From: Chitinivibrionales bacterium
GTDB lineage: Bacteria > Fibrobacterota > Chitinivibrionia > Chitinivibrionales > JANQEN01
Assembly (NCBI GenBank): GCA_028278335.1
Contig: JANQEN010000203.1
Location: 222,868-286,867, forward strand
Direction of reading: 5' to 3'
DNA length: 64,000 nt
Shown: piece after piece, positions 44,890 through 53,117 of the stretch
Numbering within the stretch: the first letter of the stretch is position 1
How the letters are laid out: every line of letters starts with the position of its first letter
Program-made: the position numbers and the translations under genes
Notes under the pieces: generated by a model
Databases searched by the model: none
Told to the model about the DNA's origin: nothing
What the model saw: the letters and a program-made list of their open reading frames with translations, nothing else

Positions 44890-47256
44890 ATGAATAGTAA
44901 AATACGAATCTCTTTTTTCATAGTCATTCTTTACATTCAGTTAACTATTGCACAGCAGAACTATAATGTGATCTTTTTTCTTGTTGATGATCTTGGTTGG
45001 GCTGATCTTGGGTGCTATGGAAGCCCGTGGTATGAGACACCCAATGTGGACAGGCTTGCCGAGGAGGGGATGCGCTTTGTCAATGCCTATGCAGCCTCGC
45101 CGGTTAGCTCACCCACCCGCTCTGCTATTATGACCGGTAAAAACCCAGCTCGCACGCAGATTACTCAATGGATGGGTTGGAGCAGCTCCAAGTGGGAAGC
45201 AGATTATACCCATAACATGCCACTTTCCGAGGTGACCATCGCCGAAGCGCTGAAAGATGGCGGTTATAAGACAGGATATGTCGGTAAATGGCACCTGGGT
45301 GAGACAGCCGAGTTCTGGCCTGAAAACCAGGGATTTGATACTAACATCGGTGGTTACAGCAAGGGGCATCCCCCCAGTTGGTTTTCACCCTACAATAACC
45401 CAAGACTCAGTGATGGCCCTGACGGTGAGCACCTTACAGAGCGTCTAGCCCAGGAGGCAACTCATTTTATTGAGACTCATAAAGAAAATCCTTTTCTTCT
45501 TTACTTTGCTCTATATCAGGTACATACCCCTTTAGCCGCACAACAGTCTAAAATAGACAAATATAAGGCAAAGCAGACACCCTTTTATTATGGTGCTGAA
45601 AAGGTTGACGTCAGGAATAACTCTAAAACTACCCAACATCAGAAAAATGCAACCTATGCTGCGATGGTGGAACACATGGATGATGCTGTTGGGCTGGTGC
45701 TAGACAAAATAAAAACCCTTGGCCTTGAAAATAAGACCATCGTTTTCTTTACCGGCGACAATGGTGGATTAGCACGAGGAAATGGCCCTACCTCAGTCTT
45801 TCCCCTCTATGCAGGAAAAGCATGGATTTTTGAGGGAGGAATCCGTGAGCCACTTATAGTAAAATGGCCTGGCAAAACAAAGGCTGGAAGTATCAGTGAT
45901 GCCTTTGCAATGAGTATGGATTTTTACCCGACCATCTTGGAAATGCTTGAATTACCGCCAAAACCTTCACAGCATGCCGACGGCAAAAGCCTTGTACCGG
46001 TTCTTAAAGACGCTGGCCCAACAATAAATGAGCCACTCTTTTTCCATTATCCCCACTACCACGGTATTGCCGGTGTGCGACCGAGCAGCTCGATGCGGCT
46101 TGGTGATTATAAGCTTATCGAATTTATTCATGACAACACCTTCGAACTGTACAATCTTAAAGAGGACCCCAGGGAACGGGTTAACCTTACACAGAAAGAG
46201 CCAAATGTTGCCAATCAACTGCGGTGGATATTAAAAAATTGGCGAGACACCATCTCTGCCAATATGCCTCCTGGCTGGCCCAGAGGCACCTATACACCAC
46301 CGGCAAACCCAGGAGCACAAGCGATCCTTTCATTGACTGAACCCTGGGGGCCAAAATTGTGGAAAAAGGGATCACAGCAACTGATTAAATGGCATAGTAT
46401 TGGCGATAATGGCCAGGTGCAGAAAATTGCATTTTCCTATTCTGTTGGCGATGACGAAAACCCATTGACCGGAACGGTTAAAACCTCCTCTCAAAGAAAC
46501 GACACCCTAGCAGCTCGATTTGCCTTTGATAATGACCTTCGAACCAGATGGGCTGCCGAGCCCGACGGTAATTACACCAACGAATGGCTTGAGATCGATT
46601 TTCAAAGAGAGATAACAATTAACAAAGTGCGAATAAAAGAGTGTGATGATTGGGGAAAGAGAATTGGGGCCTTTAAGATCCAAGCGTGGAAGGGCTCAGC
46701 ATGGAGGGATGTACACAGTGGAAATCAAATTGGGCCAGCACTAACCATATCCTTTGATCCAATTCTCTGTACAAAAGCTCGCTTGCTCATTCAAAATGCC
46801 ACTGGTCAACCAACCATTTGGGAATTAGGCTTCTTTCATTACGCAACTCATTTACTTGATTCTATTCCTAATAGTGGTTCCTATCAATGGACAATACCAG
46901 ACTCGCTAACTGACAGCATAACCATTGTTTTACAGCATCGAATCTCAAAATCAGAGAGTCAGGGAATTGCTCTTTTACCAGTAACACCTATTCAAAATAA
47001 TCAAAAAGTAACTCAATTGTCACAATATGCCTTAGTGATCCAAGATGCCAATAAAACAATTAATACTAAGGGAAATTTTACTGAAGTAATCATTTTCAAC
47101 TTACAGGGTCGAATAATACAACGAATACCAATTACACAGAACAGGCTCTATTGGAATGGTTGTGACAAAGCCAACCAACCTCTTGCAAAGGGAATGTACT
47201 GGACTCTTTTTATTGGATCATCCTCTCGATCAATGCATAAATTCATGATTTATTAA
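44890..47256 (+). CDS. Secreted sulfatase E (Ser-type) with F5/8C domain and sorting tail
   Basis: It starts two bases after anSME behind GAGGAAAGA. Signal peptide (1-20), sulfatase domain (~22-460) with FLVDDLGWADLGCYGSPWYE, formylglycine site Ser73 in SSPTR, and TGDNGGLARG. A discoidin/F5-8C type sugar-binding domain (~525-650: FAFDNDLRTRWAAEPDGNY, EWLEIDF, INKVRIKE) follows, then a sorting tail (EVIIFNLQGRIIQRI ... KGMYWTLFI). The catalytic half has much higher G+C than its neighbours (38 of 60 bases at 45061-45120) while the tail is AT-rich (16 of 60 at 47041-47100), hinting at recent transfer. Confidence 0.92.
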   Translation: MNSKIRISFFIVILYIQLTIAQQNYNVIFFLVDDLGWADLGCYGSPWYETPNVDRLAEEGMRFVNAYAASPVSSPTRSAIMTGKNPARTQITQWMGWSSSKWEADYTHNMPLSEVTIAEALKDGGYKTGYVGKWHLGETAEFWPENQGFDTNIGGYSKGHPPSWFSPYNNPRLSDGPDGEHLTERLAQEATHFIETHKENPFLLYFALYQVHTPLAAQQSKIDKYKAKQTPFYYGAEKVDVRNNSKTTQHQKNATYAAMVEHMDDAVGLVLDKIKTLGLENKTIVFFTGDNGGLARGNGPTSVFPLYAGKAWIFEGGIREPLIVKWPGKTKAGSISDAFAMSMDFYPTILEMLELPPKPSQHADGKSLVPVLKDAGPTINEPLFFHYPHYHGIAGVRPSSSMRLGDYKLIEFIHDNTFELYNLKEDPRERVNLTQKEPNVANQLRWILKNWRDTISANMPPGWPRGTYTPPANPGAQAILSLTEPWGPKLWKKGSQQLIKWHSIGDNGQVQKIAFSYSVGDDENPLTGTVKTSSQRNDTLAARFAFDNDLRTRWAAEPDGNYTNEWLEIDFQREITINKVRIKECDDWGKRIGAFKIQAWKGSAWRDVHSGNQIGPALTISFDPILCTKARLLIQNATGQPTIWELGFFHYATHLLDSIPNSGSYQWTIPDSLTDSITIVLQHRISKSESQGIALLPVTPIQNNQKVTQLSQYALVIQDANKTINTKGNFTEVIIFNLQGRIIQRIPITQNRLYWNGCDKANQPLAKGMYWTLFIGSSSRSMHKFMIY

Positions 47257-47310
47257 TAATTTTTCGTTTACATTCCAACACTGGCATTGTATTTTTTTTG
47301 TTTTATTCCA

Positions 47311-49164
47311 ATGCATTACCCTCTCTCTATGGACTTTTTAACATTAAATGACATAATAATTCATCCGCTACTCAGTGGTCCTATTTCTCTGCTCTTTGTC
47401 ACAGGAATTATTGGGTGTGCTTATACTATTTCAAAAAGGTTTTCGAAAGAGGAACCATCAACACCAGTATTTTGTACCACATTTTTCATTATAACTGGAC
47501 TCATAGCAAGTACCACTTTTATTCTTGTCCTTCTTGGTCAAGCAATTTTAATAAGTCTCAAAATCCTTGGTGGTCTTATTTGTATAGTAGGGTGTTGCTT
47601 CATTTACTCTCATTTTTCCTTGCTGTTCTCTTTAGGAAAAAAATTTCTCCATGTATTCCGCAGTCAACGTTTAACCTTTAAGATTGATATTGTACTTATT
47701 TTGCTACTTGTACTCATTCTATTCTTTATCTGTTTTAGCCCTCCAACCGATAGCGACTCTCTCTGCTATCATTTAGGTTTTCCCTTAGAAATACTCCGCA
47801 ATGGATCGTTACCTATAAGAAATGACTGGCTACACATACATCTTTGCGGGCTAGGTGAATATATTAATTTGCTTGGTTTGGCAGTGGGAACAGATAACCT
47901 GGGCTCTCTTTTTCAATTTATAGGAATGCTTATAATTTGTCTCTTATTTCTCACTGAACTAAAATCAAAAAAAGACAAATTACTTTCATTGATGCTTTTC
48001 CTCTCAACTCCAATCCTGCTCTTTTTTGTACCGTCGCAAAAGCCACAACTCATTGGAGTAGCAGCAATTTTTACCGTTTTAATCACTTTTACTCCAGATA
48101 AGGTATGTACAAAAAAGAAGCTTTTCTTAACTATAGGCACACTCTTTTTTGCGCTATCCCTTAAATACTCCTTTTATATTTTTGGCTCAATCCTTTGGTT
48201 GTATTTGGGATATCGTGCAATCAGGCATACATTGGTACGCCCTTTCCTACTCTATTCGTTCATATTCTACATGATATTTCTTTTCCCCATTCATGTGACC
48301 AACACCCTTGCCTATAGCGACCCCATATCGCCATTAGGCAAAGCGTTACTTTTTAGTACTAGTCATTTTCACGAACACAACTTCTATGTACTGTTAAAAT
48401 CTTTTAAAGAGGGCTTTGGCTTACCCCTAGGATTACTAATTCCAAGTTCTTTTGGTTCCATATCGACAACGCTTGGAATTGGGGTTTTGCTTATCTTATT
48501 TATTAAAAAAACCAACCGAAGTTATCGCTCATTTCAATATTTATTTTTATTGGGAATGATCTTTAATTGGTTATTTGGACAGCGAACAAGCCGTTTTTAT
48601 TTAGAGGCTTATTGTTTGTCAATCATTCTTTTTAGTGTTTCACCTGTCATTCGAGCTGGGATAAATTCATTTATTCATATTGTCCGTATACAATTGGTAA
48701 TTACAATACTACTCGCAACTCTTGGAGTATACACTCTCTTTCCTGGTTCTTTTTCCTTTGCCAAAAGAGATACAGTCCTTACAAAATCTGCCTATGAGTA
48801 TTCAGCCATGAGATGGCTCGATAGTATTTTACCAAAAAATGCATTTATCATTTCGGAGTTTCACACGACTGCATTTCTACCACGCCCATTTATTTCTGAA
48901 AATTACGAAACACTCTTACTACAAAATCGCACTGAGTTACTTGACTTACTGCACACAGACAACGAAGAGAGAGACTATTACTTAATAACAAAAGGAGAAA
49001 TCGACAGTACTCATATACTCTTCAATTATTATGATAGGAATAACATCAAAACCCGGCAATTAACAAGAGGGACTCGTAATCCTTTTAACAACACATCCTA
49101 CACTCTTTATGTCTACCCTATTGATATATTACAGTTTATGGGTGATCACTCTGATAAAACTTAA
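47311..49164 (+). CDS. Polytopic membrane protein, GT-C glycosyltransferase-like
   Basis: No clear ribosome site decides the start; ATG 47311 or 47329 is preferred over the TTG at 47287. The ~618-residue protein has about twelve hydrophobic helices and a first large loop with CFSPPTDSDSLCYHLGFPLE, the Asp-containing loop after helix 1 or 2 common in GT-C glycosyltransferases and related proteins of unknown function. A soluble C-terminal ~120 residues follows. Its stop overlaps the stop of the convergent sulfatase F by four bases. Being third behind sulfatase genes may be chance or may mean a role in envelope glycan assembly. Confidence 0.6.
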   Translation: MHYPLSMDFLTLNDIIIHPLLSGPISLLFVTGIIGCAYTISKRFSKEEPSTPVFCTTFFIITGLIASTTFILVLLGQAILISLKILGGLICIVGCCFIYSHFSLLFSLGKKFLHVFRSQRLTFKIDIVLILLLVLILFFICFSPPTDSDSLCYHLGFPLEILRNGSLPIRNDWLHIHLCGLGEYINLLGLAVGTDNLGSLFQFIGMLIICLLFLTELKSKKDKLLSLMLFLSTPILLFFVPSQKPQLIGVAAIFTVLITFTPDKVCTKKKLFLTIGTLFFALSLKYSFYIFGSILWLYLGYRAIRHTLVRPFLLYSFIFYMIFLFPIHVTNTLAYSDPISPLGKALLFSTSHFHEHNFYVLLKSFKEGFGLPLGLLIPSSFGSISTTLGIGVLLILFIKKTNRSYRSFQYLFLLGMIFNWLFGQRTSRFYLEAYCLSIILFSVSPVIRAGINSFIHIVRIQLVITILLATLGVYTLFPGSFSFAKRDTVLTKSAYEYSAMRWLDSILPKNAFIISEFHTTAFLPRPFISENYETLLLQNRTELLDLLHTDNEERDYYLITKGEIDSTHILFNYYDRNNIKTRQLTRGTRNPFNNTSYTLYVYPIDILQFMGDHSDKT

Positions 49165-51182
49165 TCACTAATTATAATGGGTACTGTTTTGTTTAGCTCT
49201 CCTCCAGAAACATTTACAAAATAAATACCACAAGACTGTTCTCTAAAGGAGATAATTTTTTGTATATCTCTAATTTGGGGTAGTCTCTGAGAAAAATATA
49301 AACGTCCTCTACCATCCCATATTCTTATTTCTACAGTTTCCTTCTTTTCATAGTTATACTGTAAGCAGATGGATTTACTTCCTATCGATTGGATAACTGA
49401 TACATATGGCTGAGATGCAACACCACCCAGAATTGATTCAATAGGTGTATTATCATTTTTAACAATCACCCTTGGAATAATTGTATCGACTTCTTCAATA
49501 ACTTTTCGAATAAAGTAGACCTTAAGCTTGTAGGGATTTTTCGATGCTGCTAATTTTGGTCTAAAAGTAAAAGGCGATTTGCCATTTGAAAACTTCGTTT
49601 TCTGGATCTGCTTTTTATACAATGAAGCATTATGGTAAATTTTAAGGATTACAGAATCTATCTCCTTTTTCATACAGTCACCAGATATTGAAGTAACAAT
49701 AGAATCATTAGTGCCAGCATTTAAGATGGTGCCATTTTTAGGTAATGATTTATAATTAAACAGACGACTAAATTGTGGGTTCTTATTAGGAGTCATTGGC
49801 GCCTTTGTTTCCTGTCGCCACTGTTTGAGCAAGGAATGGAGTGCAGCAACAGTGTCTGGTAAAAATTCCGCCAAATCCTTTGCCTCACTGATGTCTTCTC
49901 GAAGATTAAATAGTTCCATATTACCGGTCTCAAAGTATTCTATTAGCTTCCATGGTCCTTTGATCATGGCAGAGGAGGGTGTTTCACGAAAGCGATAGTT
50001 AATTTCGCTATAGGCTTTACGAAGATAGATTGGTGAATGCCAAAAAAGGGCTTCCCGTTTTAGGCTGCCACTTTGAGTAAGTAGCGGCATGATGCTCTCA
50101 CCGTCAAGGGTATATCCATTGGGAACCTGTGCACCGGACATCTCTAAAAAGGTTGGGTACAGATCGGTTCCCGCAATAGAAACATCGCAGGTGGTTCCAG
50201 GAGCAACAGTCCCTGGCCATTTAAATATAAAGGGAACTCTGATTCCCCCCTCGTATAGCATTCCCTTTGTTCCCCGCAAAGGGGCTAAGGAGGTAAAACT
50301 GGGATGGGCTCCATTATCCGAGTAAAATATTACCGCTGTGTTATTCTCTAAATTTAATTGCTTTATGCGAGCAAGCACTCGTGCCACAGATTCATCAACA
50401 CTTTCAATCATACCAAGATATTTTGCCCACTTTCCAGGTATAGAAGGATAGAGCGCTTTGTATTTGTCTGTTTTATCCTGTTTTGACTCAATCGGTGTGT
50501 GCACCGCATAGTGGGAAAGATACAATAAAAAAGGCTTGTTTCTATTCGCATCAATAAAAGCTATAGCTTCATCGGTCAAACGGTCAGTGAGATACTCGCC
50601 GTTGGGTCCATTGGGAAGATTTGGAAGATTATTGTAAGGAGAAAAGAAACCACCACTCCCTAAAGAGCCAGCTCCTGAGCCGCCTTTGTTGAGGGAGAAG
50701 CCCTGAGAAGTTGGATCCTCTCCAATATGCCATTTGCCAATAGAAGCAGAGGCATATCCCACCGTTTTTAGTGCTTCCGCAAAGGTATACTTTTCATCAG
50801 GGATATAGTCAGTGGGGTTTGGAACAGGAATCAGTCGTCGATCTTCTGCTTTACCTTGGTCAGAATTATTAACCGTAAAAACCCCATGACGTGGAGTGTA
50901 TTGTCCTGATAGCATACATGCCCGAGAGGGTGCACAGTTAGGTGCATTGGCATAGGCATGAGTAAAGATCATACCCTCTGAAGCGAGTTTATTGATATTC
51001 GGTGTTTTTGCATAGGGGCTTCCATTGCACTCAATATCTTTCCATCCCATATCATCTATATAAAACATGATAATATTGGGTTTCTCGCGACAATATATGC
51101 TATTTAAGCTAGCGCAACCCAGCAAGGTAATTAACGCAGATTGTATAATGTTTCTCTTAATTGGAGACCATAATGCGACCAT
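49161..51182 (-). CDS. Secreted sulfatase F (Cys-type) with sorting tail
   Basis: ATG 51182 lies six bases behind AAAAAGGA inside the end of sulfatase G, overlapping it by 26 bases; an upstream ATG at 51203 is possible. Signal peptide (~1-31), sulfatase domain (MFYIDDMGWKDIECNGSPY, FYSDNGAHPSF), formylglycine site Cys83 in CAPSR, then beta domains and a sorting tail (VEIRIWDGRGRLYFSQ ... SCGIYFVNVSG). Cys-type sites can be matured by either FGE or anSME. Last gene of the five-gene minus-strand operon. Confidence 0.92.
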   Translation of the reverse strand: MVALWSPIKRNIIQSALITLLGCASLNSIYCREKPNIIMFYIDDMGWKDIECNGSPYAKTPNINKLASEGMIFTHAYANAPNCAPSRACMLSGQYTPRHGVFTVNNSDQGKAEDRRLIPVPNPTDYIPDEKYTFAEALKTVGYASASIGKWHIGEDPTSQGFSLNKGGSGAGSLGSGGFFSPYNNLPNLPNGPNGEYLTDRLTDEAIAFIDANRNKPFLLYLSHYAVHTPIESKQDKTDKYKALYPSIPGKWAKYLGMIESVDESVARVLARIKQLNLENNTAVIFYSDNGAHPSFTSLAPLRGTKGMLYEGGIRVPFIFKWPGTVAPGTTCDVSIAGTDLYPTFLEMSGAQVPNGYTLDGESIMPLLTQSGSLKREALFWHSPIYLRKAYSEINYRFRETPSSAMIKGPWKLIEYFETGNMELFNLREDISEAKDLAEFLPDTVAALHSLLKQWRQETKAPMTPNKNPQFSRLFNYKSLPKNGTILNAGTNDSIVTSISGDCMKKEIDSVILKIYHNASLYKKQIQKTKFSNGKSPFTFRPKLAASKNPYKLKVYFIRKVIEEVDTIIPRVIVKNDNTPIESILGGVASQPYVSVIQSIGSKSICLQYNYEKKETVEIRIWDGRGRLYFSQRLPQIRDIQKIISFREQSCGIYFVNVSGGELNKTVPIIISD

Positions 51183-53100
51183 GGGCAATCCTTTTTCTCT
51201 CATTGCTGTCGATTGTATAGAGATATATACCTTTTGAAAGATTATTTAAATGAATGGATTTTTCAATATTGGTAGTTGCTTTAACCACCCTGCCGGAGAC
51301 ATCATACAATCTAAATACCGTGGCTCCATAGCCTTTACTTATAATTAATCTCGAAGTTTTTGTATCAAATTGCACCTTCCCTAAAAGGCTATTACTTTTT
51401 TTACTACTCTGTATTGAAGAGGGAGGACCAAAGATCACATTGATTGACACATCTTTTAAAGGCATAAAAAAGGTGTATCTGTTTTTTAGTGCGTCAAAGC
51501 TCCCCTTGATATCATCAGAGAATATTGTATCTACAATATTTCCTGTTCCTGGTTTTGCATCTAAATAAATTTCAAAACCATACCGACTCATCATATTCGC
51601 AGGAATATCTTTCAATCCACTATAGGAGGCGCTGACTGAGCCTTGACCTTCGATGGTTACCTTAATTTTGTGTAATTTAATAATTTTTTGCATATGAGCA
51701 TTGTTGTAGAATCTTGGCTTCATAGTTTTATCAAGCACCGCAGAGTCCTCAGGAATTCGCCCTCTATCATTCGCTTCATGTTCCCACTGGGTCAACTTTT
51801 TCATAAGACTATCAACCAAATCTTTATGTGCAGGGTTATCAGCAAGGTTGGTTATTTCCCAAGGATCATTCTCAAGATCGAAAAGTTGTATATTGGGTTT
51901 TTGTGGTTTAAAAAATTGCGCTTGAACAGCGTTAAGTTGTCCATTGGCTGCCATGGTTCGTAGCAGTGGAAGAATTGGTCGTACACCAGAATTATTGAGA
52001 TATCCCTGATTGGCATCATAGGGAACCAAGGCCATATCGTTTCGAATCAGTTTGAATCGCTTACCAATAACCGTTCGACTCTTATCCATAATCTCATCCC
52101 AACGGTCACGGGCAGCAAAGACAAACTCCCGGTCGGGAACGCTGCTTTCAAGGAAGGGTCTTCCCTGCATATAAGAAGGTAGGGTCACTCCTGCTTCATG
52201 TAGAATTTGAGCAACCATATCAATCATCGGTACCAGCTCATCACTCTCTGTACCGGGAGAAACTTTGCCGGGATAACGGATAATTGCAGGCACATGAATT
52301 CCGTCTTCATAGAGGTACCCTTTACCACGAATCTGGCAGCGGCCATTGTCACCAATAAAAATGACCATGGTATTATCAAGCTCTCCCTCATCTGCTAAAC
52401 GCTTAATGATCGCACCGACCTGACCGTCCACGTGCTCCATCTGATCAAGATACAAGGCCCAGTCGTAGCGTACTTCCTGCCGGTCAGGCAGGTAAGGTGG
52501 CACTTCCACTTTTGCCGGATCAACCGGATCGGTGGAATTTGCCCGAATATTCTCCCAGTTGTTGCTAGTGTTGTTGCGATGTGTTTTATACAAGGTTATC
52601 TGACCGTAAAAGGGTTGGCCAGGCTGACGATTTTTCCAGTTTTTGCTGTCAAATAAAGGTTTTTGACGGTTACGGAGGTTAAAATTTAGATCAGTTTTAT
52701 TGTTGTAGCCATTACCATTACTGACATAGTATCCCGCTTGTCGCAGTAGGTATGTTAAGGTCTCCATGTCGTTAGGCAGTTTGTACCCGTCACCTCGATG
52801 GGAACGATGGTTGTGAGTGTCAATCGAGTTTTGATGCATTCCGGTCATCATAGAAGATCGCGATGGCGAGCAAATGGGATTAGTTGTATAAGCTCTTGTT
52901 AATCGCAGTCCCTCTTGTGCCATTTTATCAAGATTAGGGGTTTGTAACCCTTTTGTCCCATAACAAGCCAGGTCTGCACCAATATCTTCTGCCATAATCC
53001 AGACTATATTTGGTTTTGCTGAGATCGAGCAACACCAGGTATATCCCATACAAATCAAAAGAGACTTTACAACAAATTGAAGCACCGTTTTTCTAGTCAT
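51157..53100 (-). CDS. Secreted sulfatase G (Cys-type), sulfamidase-like S1 family
   Basis: Signal peptide (~1-28), sulfatase domain with IMAEDIGADLACYGTKG, where Glu-Asp replaces the usual Asp-Asp metal pair, formylglycine site Cys77 in CSPSR, then MTGMHQNSIDTHNHRSH, a pattern seen in heparan sulfamidase-like (N-sulfoglucosamine) S1 sulfatases, and IFIGDNGRCQ. C-terminal beta domain and sorting tail (TVFRLYDVSGRVVKATT ... SKGIYLYTI). The sulfamidase resemblance is by motif only; O-sulfatases share it. Starts 17 bases after PhoD. Confidence 0.9.
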   Translation of the reverse strand: MTRKTVLQFVVKSLLICMGYTWCCSISAKPNIVWIMAEDIGADLACYGTKGLQTPNLDKMAQEGLRLTRAYTTNPICSPSRSSMMTGMHQNSIDTHNHRSHRGDGYKLPNDMETLTYLLRQAGYYVSNGNGYNNKTDLNFNLRNRQKPLFDSKNWKNRQPGQPFYGQITLYKTHRNNTSNNWENIRANSTDPVDPAKVEVPPYLPDRQEVRYDWALYLDQMEHVDGQVGAIIKRLADEGELDNTMVIFIGDNGRCQIRGKGYLYEDGIHVPAIIRYPGKVSPGTESDELVPMIDMVAQILHEAGVTLPSYMQGRPFLESSVPDREFVFAARDRWDEIMDKSRTVIGKRFKLIRNDMALVPYDANQGYLNNSGVRPILPLLRTMAANGQLNAVQAQFFKPQKPNIQLFDLENDPWEITNLADNPAHKDLVDSLMKKLTQWEHEANDRGRIPEDSAVLDKTMKPRFYNNAHMQKIIKLHKIKVTIEGQGSVSASYSGLKDIPANMMSRYGFEIYLDAKPGTGNIVDTIFSDDIKGSFDALKNRYTFFMPLKDVSINVIFGPPSSIQSSKKSNSLLGKVQFDTKTSRLIISKGYGATVFRLYDVSGRVVKATTNIEKSIHLNNLSKGIYLYTIDSNERKRIAHGRIMVSN

Positions 53101-53117
53101 ATTCGTCCTATTTTACC

